From contig JAEWGR010000131.1 of the NCBI GenBank assembly GCA_023388195.1, positions 1 through 32,191 of the forward strand: DNA of 32,191 bases, given 5' to 3'. Positions within the stretch are counted from its first letter, which is position 1. Every line of letters starts with the position of its first letter. Both the position numbers and the translations under genes were made by a program. The notes under the pieces are model-generated. The model was not told the origin of the DNA. It did not search any database and saw only the letters and a list, made by a program, of their open reading frames with translations. Source of the stretch: Bacillota bacterium (lineage in GTDB: Bacteria > Bacillota > Negativicutes > Sporomusales > Sporomusaceae). Shown piece by piece: positions 1 to 8,270 of the stretch.

Positions 1-100
1 GCATTACATAATTAGCTATATTCATCAATTATAAGATCAGACTTGGCTTGGCCAAATGCTTCGGGACGTCCCTCTAGGGTCTGGGCGTTCTTGCATTGAC

Positions 101-120
101 AGAATTTATTTATAAATTCT
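101..120. promoter_or_regulatory. perfect 9-bp inverted repeat, possible operator
   Basis: Two perfect 9-base arms (AGAATTTAT and ATAAATTCT) are separated by TT. A consensus -35 hexamer TTGACA at 96-101 abuts the left arm, but I see no good -10 at the usual distance. The site lies beyond the end of the minus-strand EamA gene, so any gene it controls lies outside the window. A regulatory role is inference from symmetry alone. The rest of 1-258 shows no coding signal. Confidence 0.35.
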
Positions 121-258
121 GGTAGACTTAAAAAATTCAATGTAAACCTTATTATTCCTGCCGGTCTTTACAATAATTCAGTGCCCTTTAAGCGGCCCGG
201 TACGCCATTGGCCGCCAGACAAACACCGGCAATTCGCTATTTCACGCAGAAAATTCGA

Positions 259-1254
259 CTATTTCCCGGGAAATTCCATTTGTTTTTCAGCATTGACGCC
301 AGATGCCAGTGTATTTTTTTGTCCTGACCAAGCAGCCATCTTTCCTGGCCGGTCAAAACTCATGACCACAATGGCAGCCAGGGTTAAGGCCCCGCCGGCC
401 AGTTGAACAGGCAGCACCTTTTCCCCCAGAATAAAATAGCCGCCCAGAACACCAACGACAGGCACTAAATTCAGATACAGTGTCGTAATGGCAACATCCA
501 GATGTTTTAAGGCATACATGTACAGTACGTAACAGATCACCGAGCAGCCTACTGCCAGAAATAAAATATGCCAGAAAGCAGTTAGGGAAAAAACACGCCA
601 TTCACTCCATTCTGTCAGGGACAGCGGCAATAAAAACAGGGTTCCTGTTACAGTTTGATAGGTAGTCATACACAGGCCTGTATATTTATTTTGCAGCGAC
701 TTATTCACCAGTGTATAAAAAGTCCAGGCCAGCATTGCCCCTATCACAAAAAGATTGCCTGTAAAGTGCTCTGAACTGAAATCAAGCTTGCCATTAGCCG
801 TTACCGACAAATACATGCCAGTGACCGCAATGGCAATACCGGCTGCTTTCAAAGGCGAAAAGGGGGCACGAAAAAAAAGAACATCCAGACCGATGGCAAT
901 AATCGGGATGATGGTCACGATCAGCGAGGCATTGACAGCAGTTGTCAGCTGTACCCCGGTATTCTCGAAATAGAAATACAGTGTAATCCCCAGGCAGCCT
1001 GCCACCGCCATCAGGGGCCTGTCAGCCCTTGCTATTTTAGCCGCAGGTTCAATCTTTCTGAGCAGCCCCCAGAGCAGTACCGAGGCAATAACAAAGCGGA
1101 TTAATGCCAACGTGACCGGCGGCACTTCGGCAACAGCAATTTTTATGCTGATAAAAGAAATTCCCCATAATACCACAGTCAGAAGCATCAGTATATTGGC
1201 CAGCAAATACCGGCGGTGCTGTAAGTTAATCGGCTGCAGTCTGTCTATGCGCAT
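259..1254 (-). CDS. EamA/DMT-family transporter
   Basis: Integral membrane exporter of the drug/metabolite transporter superfamily, 331 residues with about ten hydrophobic segments in two EamA repeats. The first repeat opens near residue 20 with the family-typical LLTVVLWGISFISIK stretch and ends near 150. The second runs from about 168 to 300. The C-terminal 30 residues are polar and probably cytoplasmic. The ATG at 1254 is preceded by AGGAGG with a 6-base spacer, which fixes the start. The gene follows the AraC regulator by 75 bases on the same strand and is probably the last gene of the MATE-EamA-AraC-EamA cluster. Family members export amino acids, purines or other small metabolites, and the substrate cannot be read from sequence. 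Confidence 0.93.
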   Translation of the reverse strand: MRIDRLQPINLQHRRYLLANILMLLTVVLWGISFISIKIAVAEVPPVTLALIRFVIASVLLWGLLRKIEPAAKIARADRPLMAVAGCLGITLYFYFENTGVQLTTAVNASLIVTIIPIIAIGLDVLFFRAPFSPLKAAGIAIAVTGMYLSVTANGKLDFSSEHFTGNLFVIGAMLAWTFYTLVNKSLQNKYTGLCMTTYQTVTGTLFLLPLSLTEWSEWRVFSLTAFWHILFLAVGCSVICYVLYMYALKHLDVAITTLYLNLVPVVGVLGGYFILGEKVLPVQLAGGALTLAAIVVMSFDRPGKMAAWSGQKNTLASGVNAEKQMEFPGK

Positions 1255-1329
1255 AAATACCCTCCTGCTTTTTTCTTTATCATAGCTAACTAAGCAGCCA
1301 GGTGTATTGTAAAAAATTGCGGTGCCGGT

Positions 1330-2130
1330 TTATCTTAGCTTCTGGTACAGCTCCGGCGTCACACCGGTATGACTTTTAAAAACTTTGATAAAATGGCTTT
1401 GATCATAGAAACCGGCCTCATAGGCAACCTCGGTTACCTGCCTGTTTTGGCGCAGCTGCCTTTTCGCATAGTTAATCCGCAGCAGTGTTTGATAGGTATG
1501 GGGCGGTATCGCAAATTCTTCTTTAAAAGCACGAATAATAGTAAACCGGTTTAAGCCGGAGACTTGCTCCAGCGCAGCCAGAGTAATCTTTTGCAGAAAA
1601 TTTGCGTGCAGGTAGTCTTTAATAGCAGCTAGCTTAGATAATTCTCTGGCCTGGCCGCCAGGGAACACCGGGCTTACTGTATTTGTTACCTGCTCCAGCA
1701 GCGAGACAATACTGGCCTCTTTTTCCAGGGGGCCGGCCGGGCTTGTCAGGCTTTCAACCATGTTATCCATAACGCCGAGGGCCTGGGTAGCCGACATATC
1801 TTTTATAACCGGATACCCCATTGCGCGCCAGCCCTTGGCGGCAAAAAACCGATTTACCCAGCCGGCATCAAGAAACAGCATTTTATAGCGCCATTGATTG
1901 TCGGCCTGCGGATTGCAGGCATGTATCATTCCAGCCGGTATCAGCACCACCGATTGAGGGCCAACCGCCAGCATCCGGCCGGCACACCAGAAGCTGCTGC
2001 TGCCATTCTCCACAAGGCCAAGCGAATACTCCTCATGGGCATGCTTTTTGTAAGCAAGCCGGCTGGAATCACATAGTTTCAGTTCAAAAAAAGGCAAATC
2101 CTGATCACGGTAAAACTGAACGTCCTTCAC
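1330..2130 (-). CDS. AraC-family transcriptional regulator with cupin-type sensor domain
   Basis: A 266-residue regulator. Residues about 10-100 form an AraC-type ligand-binding cupin (KKHAHEEYSLGLVENG, then a PAGMIHACNP turn). Residues about 165-266 carry the two helix-turn-helix motifs of the AraC/XylS family (ITLAALEQVSGLNRFTIIRA and VTEVAYEAGFYDQSHFIKVF). The start is a GTG at 2130 with a G-rich ribosome binding site, 15 bases after the stop of the upstream EamA gene, which indicates cotranscription. Lying between two EamA exporters, it most likely controls one or both of them in response to the exported compound. That is inference from position. Confidence 0.93.
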   Translation of the reverse strand: MKDVQFYRDQDLPFFELKLCDSSRLAYKKHAHEEYSLGLVENGSSSFWCAGRMLAVGPQSVVLIPAGMIHACNPQADNQWRYKMLFLDAGWVNRFFAAKGWRAMGYPVIKDMSATQALGVMDNMVESLTSPAGPLEKEASIVSLLEQVTNTVSPVFPGGQARELSKLAAIKDYLHANFLQKITLAALEQVSGLNRFTIIRAFKEEFAIPPHTYQTLLRINYAKRQLRQNRQVTEVAYEAGFYDQSHFIKVFKSHTGVTPELYQKLR

Positions 2131-2145
2131 ACCACACCCCCGATA

Positions 2146-3057
2146 TCAGCCGGCTTTGCCATTGGCTTCTGCCGGTACATCACCTGCAGAACACAAGCTC
2201 TGCAACTGGGTTAACAACATCCCGGCCAGCATCAACGCACAGCCTGTTAATTCCTTGACGCCCAAGCGTTCGTCAAGCAGCAGAAAACCGCCGATAGTAG
2301 CGAAAACGGTTTCCATACTAAGAATTATAGCCGCGTGAGAAGGGGGCGAATATTTCTGGCCAAGCACCTGCAGGGTATAAGCAATGCCAACCGAAAAGAT
2401 CCCGCCATATAAAAGAGGGATTAAAGCCCCCTCAACCCCTTCACGGGTGATTGTTTCCAGACAGAATGCAGTTCCCAGGCTAAGCAGGGCACAGGTCATA
2501 AATTGATAGAGCGATAGTTTTAATACATCTACCCTGTTGGCAAAATGGTCAATCAGCAAAATGTGGACAGACCAGAATAAGGCACCCACTAATTCCAGCA
2601 AGTCGCCATAGGAAACAGAAAAATTCTCTTTGACACATAACAGGTACAAACCGCCAAGGGCCAGCAGCGAGCTGAACCAGGTCGTCCTACTGATGCAATG
2701 TTTTAAAAAAATACCCAAAATAGGAACAAGTACAATATAAAGACAGGTAATAAACGCCGCCTTGCCGGCCGTAGTATAAATAAGACCAATTTGCTGCAAA
2801 GAGGCCCCCGCAAACAGGACCAAACCGGCTAAAATTCCCGCTTTCACCGCGTTTATCGGCTCGCCGGGCCGTGTCAGCTGCGGTTTGCGGCGCAAGTGGA
2901 AGATCAGCGGCAGCAGCGACAAGCTGCCTAACACAAATCTGATCCCATTAAATGCAAAAGGCCCGATATGATCCATACCCACCCGCTGGGCCACAAAAGC
3001 AAGCCCCCAAATGGCCGCTGCCAGCAAGAGCAACAGATTCGATTTTAAAGCACTCAT
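2146..3057 (-). CDS. EamA/DMT-family transporter
   Basis: A second drug/metabolite transporter, 303 residues with ten predicted membrane segments and two EamA repeats (about 5-140 and 150-285). It begins with the characteristic LLLLLAAAIWGLAFVAQ segment, and the second repeat ends with SMETVFATIGGFLLLDERL, a well-conserved EamA pattern. ATG at 3057 has AAGGGG 7 bases upstream. It lies 86 bases after the MATE gene and 15 bases before the AraC regulator. It is clearly divergent from the EamA protein at 259-1254, so the two are not a recent tandem duplication. Substrate unknown. Confidence 0.93.
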   Translation of the reverse strand: MSALKSNLLLLLAAAIWGLAFVAQRVGMDHIGPFAFNGIRFVLGSLSLLPLIFHLRRKPQLTRPGEPINAVKAGILAGLVLFAGASLQQIGLIYTTAGKAAFITCLYIVLVPILGIFLKHCISRTTWFSSLLALGGLYLLCVKENFSVSYGDLLELVGALFWSVHILLIDHFANRVDVLKLSLYQFMTCALLSLGTAFCLETITREGVEGALIPLLYGGIFSVGIAYTLQVLGQKYSPPSHAAIILSMETVFATIGGFLLLDERLGVKELTGCALMLAGMLLTQLQSLCSAGDVPAEANGKAG

Positions 3058-3143
3058 TGTATAACCCCTTTATCATTTCAATAGGTGAGGCCAGGCAATT
3101 ATTGTCAACCCCTTCATATTACACTTTATACTACAAAAATACG

Positions 3144-4499
3144 CTAATTCCTCCTCTGTGTAACCTTTCGCTGCAAGCGAATCAGTCTTAACAGCAGGAC
3201 TACCGCCCCTACGGCCAGGCCAGCGATAAAACCGACCCAGTAGCCATACGCAGCCAGCGCCGTATATTTTGCCAGCAAATAGCCGACAGGCATGCCAATG
3301 ACCCAATAAGATAAAACAGCCATCAAAAAAGTTACCCTTACATCCTTATAGCCCCGCAGAGCCCCCTGAATCGGCGCGGCTATAGCGTCTGACAACTGAA
3401 AAAAGACAGCATAGAACAGGAAATTCCGTACTAATTCCAGCACCCCCTGTTCCTGGGTATAAAGCCCGGCAATCTGCCGACTAAAAGCAAATAAGCCGAC
3501 GGCAAAAAAGCTGGCAATTGTCAGGGCAATACCAATCCCAAGCTTGCTGTAAACCGCAGCATCATGATACCGGCGGGCACCGACTTCAAAACCGATCACG
3601 ATTGTCAGGGTCATCCCAATACTCAGCGGCACCATGTAAACTAAACCGGCAAAATTAATAGCAGCCTGGTGGGCAGCAATCACAGCGGTTCCATATTCGG
3701 CCATCAACAGAGCCACAACACCAAAAATACTGACTTCGCAGAAGATCGCTAAACCGATCGGCAGCCCTACTGTCAGCAGTTCACGCCAAGTTTTAAGGGC
3801 AATACCGGGGAGGCTGGCAAATACACGATATTCTTTAAACGGCGGCAGCCAATGGAGTACCGCCATGCTAATGAGAGCAAGACACCAGTAGGTTATCGCC
3901 GATGCATAGCCAGCCCCGGCCCCGCCAAGCCGGGGAAAACCATAATAGCCAAAGATCAGCAGGTAGTTCAGCGCAATATTAATGGGCACCGCACATAACG
4001 TGATCCCCATGGTGATACGTGTATAGCCCAAGGCATCAATGAAATTCCGGCAGACCGCAGACACAAACAGAGGCAGTACCCCGGCGGCCAGCGCGGCCAG
4101 AAACCGATAGGCAATATCCTCGACCGACGGCTCGAGCTTCATAGTCCCCAATAGCGGGGCAAGTACTGCCGAACCGCCGGCAATGACCAGGCCGGCCAGA
4201 GCCATGGCCAGATACATACTCTGGATCAGCAGAAATGGCATCTCCTGCTTCCGGCCAGCTCCATGGAGCTGGGCCAAAATCGGCGTCAACCCGGCCAGTA
4301 CCCCGCCAATGCCCGTAAAGACGGGCATCCATAGATTCGCGCCAATGGCAACACCGGCCAAGTCATAATGACTTACCCTGCCGGACATGACCGTATCAAA
4401 AAAACCGGTGGCCATTAACGACAACTGGGTAATGAATATCGGCAAAAAAATAATTAAAAATTGCCTTACTTTTTCTTTAACGGAACGGGTTTCTCTCAC
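3144..4499 (-). CDS. MATE-family multidrug/metabolite efflux transporter
   Basis: A 451-residue membrane protein with about twelve hydrophobic segments in two homologous halves, the usual MATE length. The N-terminal half begins PIFITQLSLMATGFFDTVMSGR, a typical MATE signature, and the second half begins near residue 240 (VGLPIGLAIFCEVSIFGVVALL). MATE proteins export cationic compounds or metabolites using a Na+ or H+ gradient. The start is GTG at 4499, supported by GAGG 7 bases upstream. A strong hairpin at 4520-4541 lies in its leader, so transcription from the upstream gene may be attenuated. It heads a same-strand cluster of exporters. Confidence 0.94.
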   Translation of the reverse strand: MRETRSVKEKVRQFLIIFLPIFITQLSLMATGFFDTVMSGRVSHYDLAGVAIGANLWMPVFTGIGGVLAGLTPILAQLHGAGRKQEMPFLLIQSMYLAMALAGLVIAGGSAVLAPLLGTMKLEPSVEDIAYRFLAALAAGVLPLFVSAVCRNFIDALGYTRITMGITLCAVPINIALNYLLIFGYYGFPRLGGAGAGYASAITYWCLALISMAVLHWLPPFKEYRVFASLPGIALKTWRELLTVGLPIGLAIFCEVSIFGVVALLMAEYGTAVIAAHQAAINFAGLVYMVPLSIGMTLTIVIGFEVGARRYHDAAVYSKLGIGIALTIASFFAVGLFAFSRQIAGLYTQEQGVLELVRNFLFYAVFFQLSDAIAAPIQGALRGYKDVRVTFLMAVLSYWVIGMPVGYLLAKYTALAAYGYWVGFIAGLAVGAVVLLLRLIRLQRKVTQRRN

Positions 4500-4519
4500 G
4501 TTGGCACCTCAAAATTAAG

Positions 4520-4541
4520 AAGCCAGACCAGAGTCTGGCTT
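4520..4541 (-). terminator. hairpin terminator/attenuator between hypothetical gene and MATE gene
   Basis: A 9-bp perfect stem (AAGCCAGAC / GTCTGGCTT) with a 4-base loop, followed on the minus strand by CTTAATTTT. It lies after the hypothetical gene (4570-5289) and only about 20 bases before the MATE start codon. It can end the upstream transcript, or act as an attenuator in the MATE leader. Confidence 0.65.
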
Positions 4542-4569
4542 GTCTCCATATTCTGTAATCATATTATCA

Positions 4570-5289
4570 CTAATCCACGTGCCGCGTCCAGTTAAACCCG
4601 GAATACCGGTCATTTGTTTTATGCTCGAGTACATGGCAGCAGTAGTGCGCACCGGGGCGGACAGTTACACTTACCTGGCCGCGATTGATCAGATCGACAG
4701 AATACAGCCCCAGATTAGCAATAAAGGCACACAGATGAGGATGCATAAACTCCACGCTTTTCAACTCTGCGGCCAGGGCTTTGTCAACATATTGAGGAAT
4801 GACGGCAGGCTGAAGAATGCTGCTGACAGACTCACCGGTTTCATCGATATACTCCAGCCATTCCCATTTGAGCGGCAGGGTCTGCAAATACCGTTTTTTT
4901 ATAAAGGACCGGACCTGACAAACCCAGGCGAAGGGGCGGTCAATCCCATATTCGCCGGCCCACTCTGCGGCCTGCGCCGTTTTCTCCCGGTATGACAACG
5001 CTACCCCCAGATGGGCAGGCAGTTCCGCATCAACAACCTCAATCCACAGCAACCGGGCCGGCGGCAGTAAGTTACCATACTCGATTTCCCGGTTAAAAGC
5101 AGCAACCGCGGGCGATGCTTTTGAAAAAGGCGCCAGCAGAGAGGATGCCTCAAAGATTTTTGCCTTCATATTATTACTATTAATATCCTGCCAGTAAGCA
5201 GCCATGGTATCAACCACCTGGAACCTTGCCCCCTGCGGCCTGTCCGGCAAAGCGGTCGCCTGCCGCAAAATATCTTTTAATATTTGCAT
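4570..5289 (-). CDS. conserved-looking hypothetical protein
   Basis: A 239-residue soluble protein with no signal peptide or membrane segment and a mixed, globular composition rich in Trp and Tyr. I recognise no domain. Notable features are a Cys-Cys-His-containing stretch near the C-terminus (HYCCHVLEH, about residues 217-225) and several His residues (around 183-186) that could suggest a metal or cofactor site. This is only a hint. ATG at 5289 has an AGGAG upstream with a rather long 11-base spacer. The gene ends in the 4520-4541 hairpin and is divergent from the MFS gene, so the 260 bases between them hold both promoters. Confidence 0.85.
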   Translation of the reverse strand: MQILKDILRQATALPDRPQGARFQVVDTMAAYWQDINSNNMKAKIFEASSLLAPFSKASPAVAAFNREIEYGNLLPPARLLWIEVVDAELPAHLGVALSYREKTAQAAEWAGEYGIDRPFAWVCQVRSFIKKRYLQTLPLKWEWLEYIDETGESVSSILQPAVIPQYVDKALAAELKSVEFMHPHLCAFIANLGLYSVDLINRGQVSVTVRPGAHYCCHVLEHKTNDRYSGFNWTRHVD

Positions 5290-5406
5290 ATATCACTTAA
5301 CTCCTGTGGCCTTTTCCTCTAATTTTCCCACCCGGATATCTGTTTATGTAACCTTTTTTTCGCAGAGTCCTGTCCTGTCCCGGAAATCAGCATACTATTT
5401 TATTGC

Positions 5407-5454
5407 TGACGTCAAAGAAAATACACCGCCTGTTCAAACATTGTGTTTTTACAC
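5407..5454. promoter_or_regulatory. two small palindromes upstream of the MFS-larA promoter
   Basis: TGACGTCA at 5407-5414 is a perfect 8-bp palindrome, and GTGT-TTTT-ACAC at 5443-5454 is a 12-bp inverted repeat. Both lie 14-61 bases upstream of the -35 element at 5468. They are plausible operator or activator sites for the MFS-larA transcription unit. No dedicated regulator gene is adjacent, so the binding protein is unknown. Confidence 0.35.
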
Positions 5455-5467
5455 CAGTCACACCCTA

Positions 5468-5496
5468 TTGACGGTATATGAAACAATCTCTATAAT
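5468..5496 (+). promoter_or_regulatory. sigma-A promoter for MFS-larA
   Basis: TTGACG (5468-5473), a 17-base spacer and a perfect TATAAT (5491-5496), 54 bases before the MFS start codon. This is the best vegetative promoter in the window. Transcription should start near 5503. Confidence 0.75.
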
Positions 5497-5549
5497 AATT
5501 AACAAGCACTTATATCTTTGTACAACGAACAAAATAGGGGGAAATCTAA

Positions 5550-6848
5550 ATGCAAACAACACCAACAGCTGCCGGCAAAACGGCAGAGTCTGCACAGCCG
5601 ACAAGGCAGCGGGTAGTGTTAGTGGCCATTCTGCTCCTCACCTTGCTCGTAGCTTACCTGGATAGGGTAAATGTCTCGGTTTTACTGGCAGACAATACGT
5701 TTCTCACAGAGATGGGGATTAAGGGTCAGCCTGTCCAAATGGGTCTGTTAATGACATTATTCTTAATTGCTTATGGTGTAGCCAATGTGGTTCTCAGCCC
5801 GCTTGGTGATTACATCGGCCCCCGGAAAGCCATGTCGATCTCTATATTGCTGTGGACAATCTCAGTTGTAATCGGCGGTTGGGCAATGACGTTCGGCACC
5901 ATGCTTGTGGCCAGAGTCATCTTGGGAATCGGCGAGGGCATGCACTGGCCAATGCAAAGTACCTTTGTAAAAAACTGGTTCCCCCCCAACGAGCGGGGTA
6001 AAGCCAACGGGGTCTGGCTGATCGGCCTGATGGGCGGCCCGGCTCTGGCAATGCCTTTTTTCAGCTGGATTGTATCTACCTGGGGCTGGCGTCCCAGCTT
6101 TTTTATCCTGGGAGCCCTGGGCCTTATTCCCCTGGTGTTACTCTGGTTTTTTGTCACTGATCATCCCCGGCAGCAAAAGCGAATCAATGCGGCTGAACTG
6201 GAGTATATCGAAAGTGCCTTACAGATCGAGGCCGAAGAAGAAGCTAAAATAAAAACAGAAAGCTTAAGTGAACGGCTACGCTCCTTTGTGCTTAATTACC
6301 GGTTCTGGCTGCTGACTGTTAATTATTTTTGCATAGCCTGTATCTGGTGGGGCACTATGGCCTGGCTGCCGTCTTATCTTAAAGCTGCCCGTGGTTTCTC
6401 CTGGACGGAAATGGGGGCATTGGCCTCATTACCCTACATTCTCGGCAGCATCAGCATCCTGTTCTTTGGCCATTTGGCAGATAAACTCGGCCGCCGCGCC
6501 CCGTTTATCGCGGTTGCGCACCTTGGCTCAGGCCTTGGGCTTTATTTCGGCGCCACTGCCAGCGACAATCTGACAGCCGCCCTGCTGATCTCCGCCGGGA
6601 TTGCCTCTGTTGCCATCGCGCTGCCCTCTTCCTGGGCTATTCTTCAACGCATCGTGCCAGGTAAAGCAATTGGCGCCGGCGCCGGTATGATGAATGGCCT
6701 GAGTAATGGCGGTTCTGCCTTTGCCCCGGTGTTAATTGGCTTTTTTATCAGTCTGACCGGCAGTTATGTAGGCGGGCTGATGTTCCTGGTTGGCATTGCC
6801 GCCCTTGGCTGTGCCTGTATGACGATCCTGTCCCTGCAAAAATATTAG
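5550..6848 (+). CDS. MFS transporter, ACS (organic anion:cation symporter) type
   Basis: A 432-residue permease with about twelve membrane segments. DRVNVSVLLAD near residue 38 and the ARVILGIGEGMHWPM stretch near residues 118-132 match the anion:cation symporter family, which contains sugar-acid transporters such as those for galactonate, glucarate and hexuronate. A central cytoplasmic loop with charged residues (about 205-240) separates the two halves. The ATG follows a GGGGG ribosome binding site by 8 bases. It lies 73 bases before larA in the same orientation with no terminator between, so the pair is probably cotranscribed. The partner suggests a hydroxy-acid substrate. The exact substrate is inference. 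Confidence 0.93.
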   Translation: MQTTPTAAGKTAESAQPTRQRVVLVAILLLTLLVAYLDRVNVSVLLADNTFLTEMGIKGQPVQMGLLMTLFLIAYGVANVVLSPLGDYIGPRKAMSISILLWTISVVIGGWAMTFGTMLVARVILGIGEGMHWPMQSTFVKNWFPPNERGKANGVWLIGLMGGPALAMPFFSWIVSTWGWRPSFFILGALGLIPLVLLWFFVTDHPRQQKRINAAELEYIESALQIEAEEEAKIKTESLSERLRSFVLNYRFWLLTVNYFCIACIWWGTMAWLPSYLKAARGFSWTEMGALASLPYILGSISILFFGHLADKLGRRAPFIAVAHLGSGLGLYFGATASDNLTAALLISAGIASVAIALPSSWAILQRIVPGKAIGAGAGMMNGLSNGGSAFAPVLIGFFISLTGSYVGGLMFLVGIAALGCACMTILSLQKY

Positions 6849-6921
6849 CGGTGAAAATCCCGCGTACTGCTTGCAGGAAATAATTCATTAATCTAGTATA
6901 TGGTTACCTGGAGGGATAAAC

Positions 6922-8220
6922 ATGCTAAAAGAATTTTATTTAGGACTTGGTGACAGCCAGGTCAAACTAGCACTGCCTGAAGAACAAATAATCCATGTTG
7001 TCGAAGGTAAACCCGCTGCGGCGATCACAGATGTACCGGCGGCAGTCAAAGCGGCACTTCAACAGCCGATCGACTCGCCCCCTTTGCGGGAAGTGGTAAA
7101 AGCCGGCGATACGGTGGCCATCATTGCCAGCGATATTACCCGCCAATGGATTAAATATGACCAATTTCTGCCAACCCTGTTAAATGAATTAAATGCGGCC
7201 GGTATACCTGACAGCAATATTAAGCTGGTTGTCAGCCTGGGCGCTCACCGTCACCACACGGATCAGGAAAATATACTTGTATACGGCCAGGAAGTAACCG
7301 GCCGCATCCGGATTGAACAAAGCTACGCTCCGGCCAGCGAGGACTTTATCCATGTCGGCACAACCACCCGCGGTGTGGAAACATATATCAACAAGCATGT
7401 CGTTAATGCCGATAAGGTTATCCTGACCGGCGGGATTGTTTATCACCTTATGGCCGGATTTGGCGGCGGCCGCAAGGCCATTATGCCAGGTGTCGCCGGC
7501 TATGCCAGCATTCAGGGCAATCACAGCTTCTGCCTGCATGAGGTTGTAGGCCAGGGCATCAGTCCCAGCTGCATCTCAGGCAAACTGGAAAACAATCATA
7601 TGAATGAAGATATGACGGAAATGGCCGCTATGATCAAGCCGGCTTTCCTGCTTAATGCTGTTTTTACACCGGAAGGCAAATTTGCCCGCTTTGTAGCCGG
7701 TCACTGGCATACTGCCTGGCTTGAAGGCTGCAAAACGGTGGAAGAGATCTTCGGCGTGCCCATTAGTGCCAAAGCCGATTTGGTCATTGCGTCGGCCGGC
7801 GGCTTCCCTAAAGATATCAACCTGTACCAGGGATCGAAAACCACCGATAACGCCTATATGGCGGTTAAAGAAGACGGCGGTGTTATCATTATCCTGCTGG
7901 AATGCCGTGATATTATGGAACCACCTGATTTCAGCGGCTGGTTTAACTATGAATCGCTCTACGACCGGGAAATAGCGCTGCGCAAAGCGTTTACCGTTCC
8001 TGGCTTTATCGCCCTTAAAACCGGCCTGATGGCCAGCAAAGTTCCTTTCATTATTGTCACCCTGCCGGAAAACAAGGATTTTATTGAAAAAGCAGGCCTG
8101 ATTGCCGCAACCACAATAGAAGAGGCCATGGCGATTGCCGAGCAGAAACTGGGGCGTAAAGACTATACTGTTACTGTAATGCCTCATGCTGCCAATACGG
8201 TGCCACTGCTGCAGGGATAA
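6922..8220 (+). CDS. larA: LarA-family nickel-pincer lactate racemase / 2-hydroxyacid epimerase
   Basis: A 432-residue LarA homologue. The family interconverts the configuration at the alpha carbon of 2-hydroxy acids using a nickel-pincer nucleotide attached to a lysine. All catalytic positions of the Lactobacillus plantarum enzyme can be found one residue later here: His109 and Arg110 in GAHRHHT, His175 in VYHLMAGF, Lys185 in GGGRKAIMPG (cofactor lysine), and His201 in GNHS (nickel ligand). Spacings of 10 and 16 residues between His175, Lys185 and His201 are exactly those of the characterised enzyme. ATG has GGAGGG 6 bases upstream. The larB, larC and larE cofactor genes are not in the window. 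Substrate may be lactate or another hydroxy acid imported by the adjacent ACS-type permease. Confidence 0.93.
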   Translation: MLKEFYLGLGDSQVKLALPEEQIIHVVEGKPAAAITDVPAAVKAALQQPIDSPPLREVVKAGDTVAIIASDITRQWIKYDQFLPTLLNELNAAGIPDSNIKLVVSLGAHRHHTDQENILVYGQEVTGRIRIEQSYAPASEDFIHVGTTTRGVETYINKHVVNADKVILTGGIVYHLMAGFGGGRKAIMPGVAGYASIQGNHSFCLHEVVGQGISPSCISGKLENNHMNEDMTEMAAMIKPAFLLNAVFTPEGKFARFVAGHWHTAWLEGCKTVEEIFGVPISAKADLVIASAGGFPKDINLYQGSKTTDNAYMAVKEDGGVIIILLECRDIMEPPDFSGWFNYESLYDREIALRKAFTVPGFIALKTGLMASKVPFIIVTLPENKDFIEKAGLIAATTIEEAMAIAEQKLGRKDYTVTVMPHAANTVPLLQG

Positions 8221-8230
8221 AAGGATGTTA

Positions 8231-8270
8231 AAAAACAGCCGGAACCTTTAAACAGGTTCCGGCTGTTTTT
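8231..8270. terminator. bidirectional terminator between larA and phosphoesterase gene
   Basis: A 17-bp stem (arms 8231-8247 and 8254-8270, core AACAGCCGGAACC / GGTTCCGGCTGTT) with a 6-base loop, A-rich on the left and T-rich on the right, so it can work on both strands. The stop codon of the minus-strand gene (8248-8250) lies in the loop, so the right arm is also coding sequence for that protein's last residues. Confidence 0.9.

Noticed and set aside
192..215. GCGGCC/GGCCGC inverted repeat after the first EamA gene as a terminator
   Set aside because: Only 6 bp with a 12-base loop and no T run on the minus strand.
7576..8187. Minus-strand open frame of 203 codons inside larA
   Set aside because: Codon-bias shadow. 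The sense frame has all LarA catalytic residues.
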